The notes: generated by a model not told the origin, from the sequence alone. DNA of 17,049 bases from an uncultured Rhodospirillales bacterium (GCA_937926175.1 CALANV010000055.1:1-17049); one strand, 5' to 3'; numbered from the stretch's first letter, positions 8,902 to 15,622 are shown. Translations and numbers: made by a program.

Positions 8902-9717
8902 TTGGCTAAGATCATTGTCGTTACGTCGGGCAAAGGGGGCGTCGGCAAGACGACCTCGACGGCTGCCCTCGGCGCCGGGCTCGCGATGCGCGGCAAGAAG
9001 ACCGTGGTCATCGATTTCGACGTCGGCCTGCGCAACCTCGACATGATTATGGGATGCGAACGCCGCGTCGTTTTCGATTTCATCAACGTCATCCAAGGCG
9101 AGGCGAAGCTCCATCAGGCCTTGATCAAGGATCGGCGCCTCGAAAACCTCTCGATCCTGCCGACCTCGCAGACCCGCGACAAGGATGCGCTGACGCGCGA
9201 GGGTGTGGAAAAGGTTCTCAACGAGCTGCGCAACGATTTCGACTACATCATCTGCGACAGCCCGGCCGGCATCGAACGCGGCGCACACCTGGCCATGTAC
9301 TTCGCCGACGAGGCGGTGGTCGTCACCAACCCAGAAGTGTCGTCGGTGCGCGACAGCGACCGGGTCCTTGGCCTGCTGAGCAGCAAGACGAGGCGCGCCG
9401 AGAAGGGCGAGGAGCCAGTCAAACCGCACCTTCTGCTGACGCGCTACGACCCGGCCCGGGTGGCGAAAGGCGACATGATGAAGGTCGAGGACGTGCTTGA
9501 GATCCTGTCCATTCCCCTCCTCGGCATCATTCCGGAGAGCCCGACCGTCCTGAAAGCGTCCAACATCGGCACGCCCGTCGTGTTCGACAAGACCTCGAAC
9601 GCCGGAGCTGCCTATGCCGACGCCGTGTCGCGGCTGATGGGCGAACAGATCGAGATGCGTGTGCTCGGACCCGAGCGCCGCGGCTTTCTCCAGCGGCTCC
9701 TGTGGAGGACGGCATGA
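8902..9717 (+). CDS. minD: septum site-determining ATPase MinD
   Basis: Membrane-associated ATPase that carries MinC and is driven into oscillation or gradients by MinE. The protein (271 aa) opens with AKIIVVTSGKGGVGKTT, containing the deviant Walker A with both lysines; FDVGLRNLDMIMGCERRVV and CDSPAGIERGA are MinD signatures. The C-terminal GFLQRLLWRT is the amphipathic membrane-targeting helix. TTG 8902 is chosen as the start because MinD proteins begin at this point and AAGGGGAG lies 7 nt upstream; the open frame extends to TTG 8875 without support. Its last four bases overlap the minE start (ATGA), so translation is coupled. Confidence 0.96.
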   Translation: MAKIIVVTSGKGGVGKTTSTAALGAGLAMRGKKTVVIDFDVGLRNLDMIMGCERRVVFDFINVIQGEAKLHQALIKDRRLENLSILPTSQTRDKDALTREGVEKVLNELRNDFDYIICDSPAGIERGAHLAMYFADEAVVVTNPEVSSVRDSDRVLGLLSSKTRRAEKGEEPVKPHLLLTRYDPARVAKGDMMKVEDVLEILSIPLLGIIPESPTVLKASNIGTPVVFDKTSNAGAAYADAVSRLMGEQIEMRVLGPERRGFLQRLLWRTA

Positions 9718-10016
9718 CGCTGCTCAGCTTCTTCCGCCGCACGCCGCGCGTGAGTTCGGCGCAGACCGCCAAGGAACGACTCCAGATCCTGCTCGCGCAC
9801 GAGCGGCAGGATCGTTCGGGGCCGGACTACCTGCCGCTGCTGCAGAAGGAGATCCTTGAGGTCATCAGGAAGTATATCCAGGTGCCGGGCGAGAAGGTCG
9901 AAGTCAAGCTGCAGCGCGGCGCCGAAATGTCGACCCTCGAGATCGACATCGAGCTCCCGGGCGCGCAGACCCTGAATTCGAAGCGCGCCGTTCCGAGCCC
10001 CGCCTTCGCCCGCTGA
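9714..10016 (+). CDS. minE: cell division topological specificity factor MinE
   Basis: A 100-aa protein, slightly longer than the usual 85-90. The N-terminal LLSFFRR amphipathic segment binds membrane. The anti-MinCD helix follows (about 12-30, SAQTAKERLQILLAHER), then the dimerisation/topology domain (about 35-88) with YLPLLQKEILEVIRKY and the beta strand VEVKLQR. ATG 9714 overlaps the minD stop as ATGA. MinE stimulates MinD ATP hydrolysis and so positions the MinC inhibitor. The C-terminal dozen residues (SKRAVPSPAFAR) are a non-conserved tail. Confidence 0.95.
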   Translation: MTLLSFFRRTPRVSSAQTAKERLQILLAHERQDRSGPDYLPLLQKEILEVIRKYIQVPGEKVEVKLQRGAEMSTLEIDIELPGAQTLNSKRAVPSPAFAR

Positions 10017-10030
10017 CGTCCTTGCCGACA

Positions 10031-10080
10031 GCCGACTGACCCAGCTCTATCAGAGATCGGTAGTCGGCGGCAGACCGCCG
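10031..10080. terminator. overlapping hairpins between minE and the LysE gene
   Basis: GCCGACTGACC (10031-10041) can pair with GGTAGTCGGC (10059-10068) with one bulge. Alternatively CGGCGG (10065-10070) pairs with CCGCCG (10075-10080) across a CAGA loop. The two share bases, so only one can form at a time. They lie between convergent gene ends (10016 and 10203), where a bidirectional terminator is expected. A T-run is lacking on both strands. Confidence 0.45.
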
Positions 10081-10202
10081 GAAAAAGACAAGGCCGATCT
10101 CACCGCCCTTACGATATACCGTCAGGTACGCTGACCGTCCGGTATGCTGGACGGGACGCGCCGCAGGACGCCGCGGTACCGGGCGACAGAGAAGGCGGTC
10201 CC

Positions 10203-10814
10203 TCAGCGGTCGGCAAACGCCAGCTTGGCGCCGAGCGCGACGAACGCGCCGGCGAAGGTACGGCGCATCCATGTCAGCACGCGCGGACGCGAGATCACGT
10301 GGTCACGAATCGACGCGGCGAACAGGCCGTAGCCGACGAAGACCACGAACGTCATCAGCATGAAGACGGCGCTCAACTCGAGCATGCGGGCAACCGGATT
10401 CAACTCGTCCGCACCAACGAACTGCGGTAAGAACGCCAGAAAGAAAATCGACAGTTTCGGATTGAGGATGTTGATCAATATGGCCGTCACGGTCACGCGA
10501 GCGGCCGAACGGGCGCCGAGCGCCGTGTCCACCCTCAAGGCGCCGTGCGCACGCAGCGTTTCCCAGGCCATATACAGAAGATAGGCGACGCCCAAATACT
10601 TGAATGCCTGAAAGGCGAGCGCGCTGGCGTGCAAGAGTGCGGCCAGCCCCATGATCGCGGCTGCCATGTGGGGGACGATGCCGATCGTGCACCCGAACGC
10701 CGCCACGATGCTCGCCCGGGATCCACGCGAGAGGCCTGCCGCCAGCGTGTAGAGAACGCCGGTGCCGGGCGAAATGATGACGATGAACGAGGTGACCAGG
10801 AATTCGATGCTCAC
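10203..10814 (-). CDS. LysE/RhtB family amino-acid exporter
   Basis: Inner-membrane protein of 203 aa, the normal size for the LysE/RhtB family of amino-acid and derivative exporters. The N-terminal SPGTGVLYTLAAGLSRG motif matches the family signature (a P-G-P-like turn after helix 1). About six hydrophobic segments follow, with ILINILNPKLSIFFLAFLPQF, the second family landmark, near residues 118-138. The start is GTG 10814: AAAGGAG lies 8 nt upstream, whereas the upstream ATG at 10838 has no such site and would put a Gly/Ala-rich extension on the protein. Substrate cannot be told. Convergent with minE; divergent from the receiver gene at 11231. Confidence 0.92.
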   Translation of the reverse strand: MSIEFLVTSFIVIISPGTGVLYTLAAGLSRGSRASIVAAFGCTIGIVPHMAAAIMGLAALLHASALAFQAFKYLGVAYLLYMAWETLRAHGALRVDTALGARSAARVTVTAILINILNPKLSIFFLAFLPQFVGADELNPVARMLELSAVFMLMTFVVFVGYGLFAASIRDHVISRPRVLTWMRRTFAGAFVALGAKLAFADR

Positions 10815-11164
10815 GGCCGACGCTCCTTTCGCCGGCATCGACGTTGCCGGTGCCGGAATGACCCTTCCTGAACGAACAGGTAAAATAAATCAAGCCGATA
10901 CGGCCTCGCGCCGTCCCGGGCGCTTCGTCATGCATGAGCGCAAGTCCCGTATCGACACGAGACTGCAGTTGACCCCCGGATAGATCACAGGCGCCCGAGT
11001 CCCACAGCAGAAATCGAGCGCCCTATCGCCATCCGTTTACGCGTCCCCGTCCCGACCAGGGTGAAGGGCACGATGCAGTACATCGGCGCCTTTATCTGGA
11101 AAAATCGAGAATTATTTTATCTATCCACGTAGAGCGAAGACGAGATCCCGAAATTTTTATTTTT
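10815..11164. other. gene-free divergent intergenic region
   Basis: About 350 nt separate the LysE-type gene (leftward) from the first receiver gene (rightward). No supported frame is present. The right end (about 11097-11165) is strikingly AT-rich for this genome (TTATTTTATCTATCC, then ATTTTTATTTTTAACG). It runs into the leader block shared by the two receiver genes, so it probably holds the promoter or a regulator-binding region. Confidence 0.45.
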
Positions 11165-11230
11165 AACGACTTGGTCATTTCCTTCCGCCGGAATCGCGTG
11201 CCACCGTCGCCAATTCGGGGAGGCCGGTCA
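11165..11230 (+). promoter_or_regulatory. leader shared with the second receiver gene (copy 1)
   Basis: The 66 nt before this start codon align without a gap to the 66 nt before the paralogous receiver gene at 12727. Both begin AACG, share TGGT and GCCGGAAT at the same distances, and end in a GGGAG-type ribosome site. The first half is far more similar than the second. Conservation outside the coding part suggests a promoter or 5' untranslated control element. Confidence 0.55.
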
Positions 11231-11611
11231 ATGTCGCATCACAGGATTCTGGTCGTCGATGATTTCGGCGCCATGCGCCAGGTCATCCGCCGCTTTCTGG
11301 GCATGTACGGATTGCGCAGGGTCGACGAAGCGGAAGACGGAACGTCGGCGCTCGCTAAGCTCCAGGAGAAGCCGTACACGCTGATCATCGCGGACTGGAA
11401 GATGCAGCCGATGACGGGCATCGAATTGCTGCGCCGCGTGCGGGCCGACGAGCGCTACCGTTCGATCCCCTTCCTGATGGTGACATCGGACGCGGAACCG
11501 GACAGCGTTCTGGCGGCGCGCGAAGCCGGCGTCAGCGGCTACGTCGCCAAGCCGTTCAGCGCGACGACGTTGAAGGCGAAGATCGAGAGCATCTGTGGCC
11601 CCTTGAACTGA
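11231..11611 (+). CDS. single-domain CheY-like response regulator (copy 1)
   Basis: A 126-aa receiver domain with no output domain. Phosphorylation-site residues are all visible: Asp10/Asp11 (LVVDD), Asp55 in IADWKM, Thr85 (MVTSD), Tyr104 and Lys107 (AKPF), matching the acid pocket, phosphoacceptor, switch Thr/Tyr and Lys of CheY. It should act by protein-protein contact, for example at a flagellar motor or in a phosphorelay; no kinase, che or fli gene is nearby to tell which. ATG 11231 has GGGGAGG 7 nt upstream; the open frame extends to 11171 without support. It is about 75% identical to the regulator at 12727 and shares its leader, so this is a recent duplication with a metabolic gene between the copies. 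Confidence 0.93.
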   Translation: MSHHRILVVDDFGAMRQVIRRFLGMYGLRRVDEAEDGTSALAKLQEKPYTLIIADWKMQPMTGIELLRRVRADERYRSIPFLMVTSDAEPDSVLAAREAGVSGYVAKPFSATTLKAKIESICGPLN

Positions 11612-11666
11612 CGGGTATCTCGGCACCGGCCTCCACCACCTCGGCATCCTTGCAGGATCGGCGTGG

Positions 11667-11686
11667 AGCCCCCATGAATCGGGGCT
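11667..11686 (+). terminator. small hairpin before the PEP-mutase-like gene
   Basis: AGCCCC (11667-11672) pairs with GGGGCT (11681-11686) around an 8-nt loop. It sits between the first receiver gene and the GAGGAGG ribosome site of the next gene. It could attenuate read-through or be a leader structure; there is no T-run. Confidence 0.35.
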
Positions 11687-11702
11687 GCATGAGGAGGTGC
11701 CG

Positions 11703-12536
11703 ATGTCGATTTCGCAGGCAGAAAAGGCAAGAGCATTCCTGGCCCTGCACGAGCGCGAGGGCTGCTTCGTCATTCCAAACCCCTGGGACGCCGGCACCGC
11801 GCGTCTGCTCGCAGGCCTCGGGTTCGAGGCATTGGCGACGACGAGTGCCGGCCTCGCCTTCTCGCGCGGCCGGCCGGACGGCGCGGTGAGCCGCGACGAC
11901 GTGCTCGCCAACGCGCGGGAGATCGTCGGCGCCTGCGACCTTCCCGTCAGCGGCGACCTTGAAGGCGGCTACGGCGATCGGCCGGAGACGGTGGCGGAGA
12001 CCATACGGCTCGCGGCAGAGGCGGGTCTCGTCGGCGGCTCGATCGAAGATGCGACGGGCCGCAAGGACGACCCGATCTTCGAGCTTTCGCTCGCGACCGA
12101 GCGGGTCCGCGCGGCGGTCGAGGCGGCCCGGGCCCTTCCCTTCCCCTTCGTCCTGACCGCGCGCGCCGAAAACTTCCTTCATGGCCGACCCGATCTCGAC
12201 GACACGATCCGTCGCCTGCAGGCGTTCCAGGCGGCGGGGGCGGACGTGCTCTATGCGCCCGGTCTGAAATCGCGCCAGGACATCGAAGCCGTGGTCAAGT
12301 CGGTCGACAAGCCGGTCAATGTGGTCATGGGCCTGCAAGGTGCGACATTGACCCTCTCGGAGCTTGCCGAGATCGGCGTCAAACGTGTGAGCCTTGGTTC
12401 CGCCCTCAGTCGCGCGGCGATCGGGGCGTTCCTGCGTGCCGTCCGCGAGATCAAGGATCACGGCTCGTTCTCGTTCGCGCGCGAGGCGGTGCCCTTCGCC
12501 GATATCAATCGGATGTTCTCGCGGCATTTGCCCTGA
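11703..12536 (+). CDS. isocitrate lyase/PEP mutase superfamily protein
   Basis: A 277-aa (beta/alpha)8 enzyme of the isocitrate lyase/phosphoenolpyruvate mutase superfamily. Landmarks: NPWDAGTARLLAGLGF (about 26-41), TTSAGLA, the Mg-site stretch GDLEGGYGD with Asp85 and Glu87, SIED with Glu115, and LTARAEN with Arg154. The catalytic loop of true lyases (KKCGH-type cysteine) is missing, so it is unlikely to be isocitrate or methylisocitrate lyase. The closest type is the widespread carboxyvinyl-carboxyphosphonate-like/oxaloacetate-acting group of uncertain reaction, probably acting on a 2-oxo-acid or phosphonate. ATG 11703 has GAGGAGG 5 nt upstream; GTG 11697 lies within that site. It lies between two duplicated receiver genes, and a hairpin follows its stop. 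Confidence 0.9.
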   Translation: MSISQAEKARAFLALHEREGCFVIPNPWDAGTARLLAGLGFEALATTSAGLAFSRGRPDGAVSRDDVLANAREIVGACDLPVSGDLEGGYGDRPETVAETIRLAAEAGLVGGSIEDATGRKDDPIFELSLATERVRAAVEAARALPFPFVLTARAENFLHGRPDLDDTIRRLQAFQAAGADVLYAPGLKSRQDIEAVVKSVDKPVNVVMGLQGATLTLSELAEIGVKRVSLGSALSRAAIGAFLRAVREIKDHGSFSFAREAVPFADINRMFSRHLP

Positions 12537-12538
12537 GC

Positions 12539-12561
12539 GGCGGCGCATAAGAGGCGCCGCC
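12539..12561 (+). terminator. hairpin terminator candidate after the PEP-mutase-like gene
   Basis: GGCGGCGC (12539-12546), a 7-nt loop and GCGCCGCC (12554-12561) form a perfect 8-bp GC stem, beginning 2 nt after the stop codon. C-rich sequence rather than a U-tract follows. Its position makes it a good candidate for the 3' end of the transcript, separating this gene from the second receiver gene. Confidence 0.55.
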
Positions 12562-12613
12562 CCACGGACATGGATCTCACCCGCGCTCAGGGTCGACGCG
12601 ATTTGATGCGCAT

Positions 12614-12623
12614 TTTGCGCAAA
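12614..12623. repeat. perfect palindrome TTTGCGCAAA upstream of the second receiver
   Basis: A 10-bp perfect palindrome with a TGCGCA partner just upstream (near 12606-12611), about 105 nt before the start codon at 12727. It could be an operator. No equivalent is seen upstream of the first receiver gene. Confidence 0.3.
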
Positions 12624-12660
12624 TGCACGGGATGTCCGACATCGCGACCGGCGCGTCTTT

Positions 12661-12726
12661 AACGTCCTGGTGATCTATTTGCGCCGGAATGGGCGCCTGG
12701 ATGGGGAATTTCCGGGAGATGGAACA
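12661..12726 (+). promoter_or_regulatory. leader shared with the first receiver gene (copy 2)
   Basis: This 66-nt leader aligns gap-free with 11165-11230. The first 32 positions agree at roughly three quarters of sites, including AACG, TGGT and GCCGGAAT; the remainder agrees mainly at the ribosome site (GGGAG). Retention of the block in both copies suggests a shared control signal. Confidence 0.55.
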
Positions 12727-13179
12727 ATGTCCCACCACAATATTCTCGTCGTCGACGACTTCGAGGCGATGCGCCAGATCATCCGACGCTTTCTCGGCAT
12801 GTTCGGCTTGCGGAACGTCGAAGAGGCGGAAGACGGAACCGCCGCTCTCGCGAAGCTCGCCGAGAAGAAGTTCACGCTGGTCATCGCCGACTGGAAGATG
12901 GCGCCGATGGACGGCATCGAGCTGCTGCGCCGGATGCGCGCCGAATCACGCTACAAGGAAATCCCGTTCCTCATGGTGACATCGGCCACCGAGCCCAGCA
13001 GCGTCACGACGGCGCGCGCAGCCGGCGTTGATGGTTATATTGCCAAGCCGTTCAGCGCCGCCATGCTCAGGGAAAAGATCGAGGGTATCTGCGGGCCGCT
13101 ATCTCGTGCCGGCACGGCGGCCCACGACGCCAGGCCTATTCCGCCGAAGCCGCGCCAGATCGTGCGTCCCGTAGCGTGA
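12727..13179 (+). CDS. single-domain CheY-like response regulator (copy 2)
   Basis: A 150-aa receiver-only protein with a short tail. Asp10/Asp11, phosphoacceptor Asp55 (IADWKM), Thr85, Tyr104 and Lys107 are all retained, as in its paralogue at 11231. After the receiver fold ends (ICGPL, about 125) it carries a 25-residue Pro/Ala/Arg-rich tail absent from copy 1. The tail-coding DNA overlaps the end of the convergent transglutaminase-like gene by 44 bp, so the tail may have arisen by loss of an earlier stop. ATG 12727 lies 7 nt after GGGAGATGG; the frame is open to 12670 without support. Differences from copy 1 fall mostly on surface positions, which fits divergence in partners. Confidence 0.93.
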   Translation: MSHHNILVVDDFEAMRQIIRRFLGMFGLRNVEEAEDGTAALAKLAEKKFTLVIADWKMAPMDGIELLRRMRAESRYKEIPFLMVTSATEPSSVTTARAAGVDGYIAKPFSAAMLREKIEGICGPLSRAGTAAHDARPIPPKPRQIVRPVA

Positions 13180-13783
13180 TTTCGAACATGCGCGGATGAT
13201 TGACGCGGAACGCCGCCATGATGCTGTCCACGGGCACGTCCGCGAACTCGCCGTGGTAGCGCAGATATTCCATGTGCCGGCGCCCGTTGCGGTCGAACGG
13301 ATGAAAGAGCGCATCGTTCTTCCCGTCGAAGTCCAGCGTCCGCACGCCGAAACGCCGGCATAGCGACAGGTTGAAGGTCGGGGTCGCTTTCACCCACCTG
13401 CCGTCCAAATAAAGCGCCGTATAACCGTGCCACGTGAAGACGTCACCGCCGACGAGGTCGAGCAGCCTCGGCGTCGCCAGATGATTCCGGACGTCGGCAA
13501 AGCCGACGCGGCTCGGAATCCCCAATGCCCGCGCTGCCGCGGCAAGCAAGGCCGCCTTTCCGATGCAGAAGCCGCGCCCGGCACGCAGGCACGCGCTCGC
13601 ACGATAGACGTCCGGCGACGCGTAGTTCACGTAGGGATCGTAGATGATCTCGTCACGAACGGCCGTATAAAGACGACGCGCCTTCTCCGCCGCGTCCAAT
13701 GCGCCGGCCGCATGCTTCGCGGCAAAGGCACGAACGTCCGGATCGTCACTGTCGACATATGTCCCTGGGGCAAGCTCGTCCAT
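13136..13783 (-). CDS. transglutaminase-like (papain-fold) domain protein
   Basis: A 215-aa cytosolic protein of the transglutaminase-like superfamily, with no signal peptide. The domain has RAGRGFCIGKAALLAAAARA, with nucleophile Cys73 in the expected GFCIGKA setting, and FTWHGYTALYLDGRWVKATP, with His119. Where classical members have Asp (V-D-P-T), this one reads KATPTFN, so the third triad residue is Thr134 or is supplied elsewhere; relatives with KATP-FN patterns are known to me, so this is a subfamily trait rather than damage. The ending includes MEYLRYHGEF and FEITLRDARS. ATG 13783 has GAGG about 9 nt upstream; the frame runs to 14287 but the extension covers a promoter-like region. Its last 44 bp overlap the receiver gene on the other strand. 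Confidence 0.88.
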   Translation of the reverse strand: MDELAPGTYVDSDDPDVRAFAAKHAAGALDAAEKARRLYTAVRDEIIYDPYVNYASPDVYRASACLRAGRGFCIGKAALLAAAARALGIPSRVGFADVRNHLATPRLLDLVGGDVFTWHGYTALYLDGRWVKATPTFNLSLCRRFGVRTLDFDGKNDALFHPFDRNGRRHMEYLRYHGEFADVPVDSIMAAFRVNHPRMFEITLRDARSGAASAE

Positions 13784-13984
13784 CGCTCGTCCTCGAAACC
13801 CGTCACAGGGGCTCCTTGAACCGATATCCGTCAATACGTTCCCGTACGGCCCAGAAGATGCGGTCTTGAACCGCCGCTGTCTATCCCGGGGTTCGGTCGG
13901 GGGATACCCGCCGCGCTTCCCGGGGATCGCCATCGGATTCCATCCCCACGGAACGTTCGCCGCAATGGCCGCGTTCATGAGCTG

Positions 13985-14425
13985 ATGCGCGGTCGGACCG
14001 TCGCCTTCGCCATTCTCGCATCCTTCGTACCGTTCCTGGCCGGACCGGCGACGGCCCATGACGTCCTCATTAACCGTCATGGAACCCAGCTCACGCTCAA
14101 GCTCGGCGACCATCGCGGCTTTGCACACGGCTTTCCCCACCGACGTCATGTCATCATCGTGCCGCCCCATTCGACCGTCGTGGTGCGCCCCGGCGGCACG
14201 GTGATCGTACGCGACCGGTTCAAGGGCGGTCATGCCTTTGGCCATCGGCACCATCACGCGACGATCATCGACAAGCCACGGTCCCATAGCTTCGGTGCGC
14301 CGCTATTCGGCACGGAACAGGTCTTTCGACATCATGGCTCGGTACTTGGCCACCGGTCCGTCCTTGGCCACCGGTCGACATTCGGTCATTGGTCAGGCAG
14401 CCGGGGATTCAGCAGCCGTCGTTGA
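13985..14425 (+). CDS. secreted histidine-rich protein, function unknown
   Basis: A 146-aa protein with a clear signal peptide (basic MRGR, hydrophobic FAILASFVPFLAG) and a likely cleavage after ATA, residue 24. The mature protein would begin His-Asp-Val and contain about 18 histidines in 122 residues, including RHHH (about 90) and repeated GHRS motifs near the end (LGHRSVLGHRSTFGHW). The DNA there is an 18-bp direct repeat. The middle (HVIIVPPHSTVVVRPGGTVI) looks like beta strands. Metal binding in the periplasm is a fair guess from composition alone; I recognise no named family. The ribosome site is weak, and the next upstream gene is divergent. Confidence 0.7.
   Translation: MRGRTVAFAILASFVPFLAGPATAHDVLINRHGTQLTLKLGDHRGFAHGFPHRRHVIIVPPHSTVVVRPGGTVIVRDRFKGGHAFGHRHHHATIIDKPRSHSFGAPLFGTEQVFRHHGSVLGHRSVLGHRSTFGHWSGSRGFSSRR
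14345..14376 (+). repeat. 18-bp-period direct repeat in the His-rich gene
   Basis: CTTGGCCACCGGTC occurs at 14345-14358 and again at 14363-14376, a spacing of 18 bp (six codons), encoding the LGHRSV/LGHRST repeats. A weaker third unit (TTCGGTCATTGG) follows. This looks like slippage-type expansion of a His-containing hexapeptide. Confidence 0.75.
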
Positions 14426-14662
14426 AAGAGCTGTGACGTCATCGACTCATGTTCTCGACTGTACGGGCTGGAACGTGACAGGCCCCCGGTCGAGCCGTCG
14501 CGGTAAACAGCATTCGAATCACGATTTCCCGAACCGGGGGGCGCGCGGGAACACGATGCGGCGGTTCGTCCTGGCCATGCGCCGCACGGTTCGGCAGGCG
14601 AGACGGATGCGACGCGTCCACGTATGCCGGCGGCCTAGCCGCCGTCTCCGCGATGCCGTGTC

Positions 14663-15037
14663 ATGAACGACCGTGACGACCGCAGGTATCGCGTTCTCCT
14701 CGTCGAGGACGAGGCGATGGTCGCAATGCTCATGGAGGACCTCCTTTCCGACCTCGATTGCGAGGTGACCGCAACGGCAGCACGGGTCGACGACGCGCTG
14801 AAGGCGGCAAAGAGCGGGTCTTTCGACTTCGCTATTCTCGACGTGAATTTGAACGGGAACCCCTCCTATCCCGTCGCCGATATCCTGCGGCAGCGGAACA
14901 TTCCGATCATCTTTGCGACCGGTTACGGGACGAAGAGCCTGGACGCCCTTTATGCCGACACACCGACACTGCAAAAACCGTTTCGGCTGGCCGATCTCGA
15001 AGCGGCCGTATCCCGCGTCCTGTCGACCGGCGCCTGA
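14663..15037 (+). CDS. single-domain response regulator with FATGYG motif
   Basis: A 124-aa receiver-only protein: acid pocket Glu15/Asp16 (LLVEDE), phosphoacceptor Asp60 (AILDVNLNG), Thr86 in IIFATGYG, Lys105 (LQKPF). The FATGYG stretch resembles the FAT-GUY group of receiver proteins, known in alphaproteobacteria to work with HWE/HisKA_2-type kinases in general stress signalling; assignment rests on that motif and is inference. It is clearly distinct from the two CheY-like copies at 11231 and 12727. No kinase or stress regulator (phyR, nepR, ecfG) is nearby, so it is an orphan. ATG 14663 is the first start in frame, with no good ribosome site before it. Confidence 0.9.
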   Translation: MNDRDDRRYRVLLVEDEAMVAMLMEDLLSDLDCEVTATAARVDDALKAAKSGSFDFAILDVNLNGNPSYPVADILRQRNIPIIFATGYGTKSLDALYADTPTLQKPFRLADLEAAVSRVLSTGA

Positions 15038-15321
15038 TCGCAGCGCTCGGGCCCGCATACCGTGGCGTGCGACCGGTTGATCTGCGGCCCACGCGCTCGC
15101 GCGTACGCTCCGCCTCGGCGAGTCGCTGGTTCGAGTCGAGCGCCAGTGGCAACGCGGGCACCGGATTGCGCACGTCGGCGCGCCGGTGCGCCACCGCCCG
15201 CGTGTGCGCGCGGTTTCGTCATGACACCCCTTGTTGTCGACATCTCGAGTGGCCGTGACGGGCGCGCCCGCTTTCCCTAAATTGGCGGTTGTGGAGCAGC
15301 CATCAGAGCAGGAGATCCGGC
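15038..15321. other. intergenic region without a recognised gene
   Basis: About 284 nt of GC-rich sequence. Several open frames exist on both strands, but all are Arg/Ala-rich and family-less, as expected by chance at this GC content. Nothing specific is recognised apart from the ribosome site of the next gene at its right end. Confidence 0.4.
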
Positions 15322-15621
15322 ATGTTTCCGCCCGGCGCACGCGCTGTCGGCATTCCGTGGTATTGGCGCGAGGATTACGAGCGCATCCGCGCGATCATGG
15401 ACGATCGCGATAAACTTCCTGCGACTTTCGACGAGTGGCTCCAGGCTGCCGAAGAACTCGAGCGCAACCTCGAGCGCGCGGGGCACATCGTCGAGCGCGT
15501 CTACATCGACCCGGACGCGTTCGCCGAATGGTGCCGGTTGCGGCGCCTGGACATCGATTCCCAGGCACGCATGCGGTTCAGCAACGAGGTCGTCGCCCGG
15601 AAATATCTTTACCGAAGTTGA
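15322..15621 (+). CDS. small conserved-looking hypothetical protein
   Basis: A 99-aa soluble, charged protein I cannot assign to a family. It starts MFPPGARAVGIPWYWREDYE and contains a helical Glu/Arg/Leu-rich middle (FDEWLQAAEELERNLERAG). The second half has YIDPDAFAEWCRLRRLDI and a conserved-looking end (ARMRFSNEVVARKYLY). Codon use is regular and ATG 15322 has AGGAG 8 nt upstream, so it is very likely a real gene. The Trp-rich start and the FDEWLQ and FAEWC segments suggest a small alpha-helical fold. No neighbouring gene gives a functional clue; its stop is followed at once by an inverted repeat. Confidence 0.8.
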   Translation: MFPPGARAVGIPWYWREDYERIRAIMDDRDKLPATFDEWLQAAEELERNLERAGHIVERVYIDPDAFAEWCRLRRLDIDSQARMRFSNEVVARKYLYRS

Positions 15622-15622
15622 C

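Noticed and set aside
11239..11911. Minus-strand frames over the first receiver gene, mirrored over the second at 12675-12917
   Set aside because: Their resemblance to each other only reflects the duplication of the receiver genes on the plus strand.
14232..14666. Plus-strand frame of 144 codons bridging the His-rich and receiver genes
   Set aside because: It overlaps the His-rich gene in another frame, is Arg/Ser-rich and has no family. The region 14426-14662 is better treated as intergenic.
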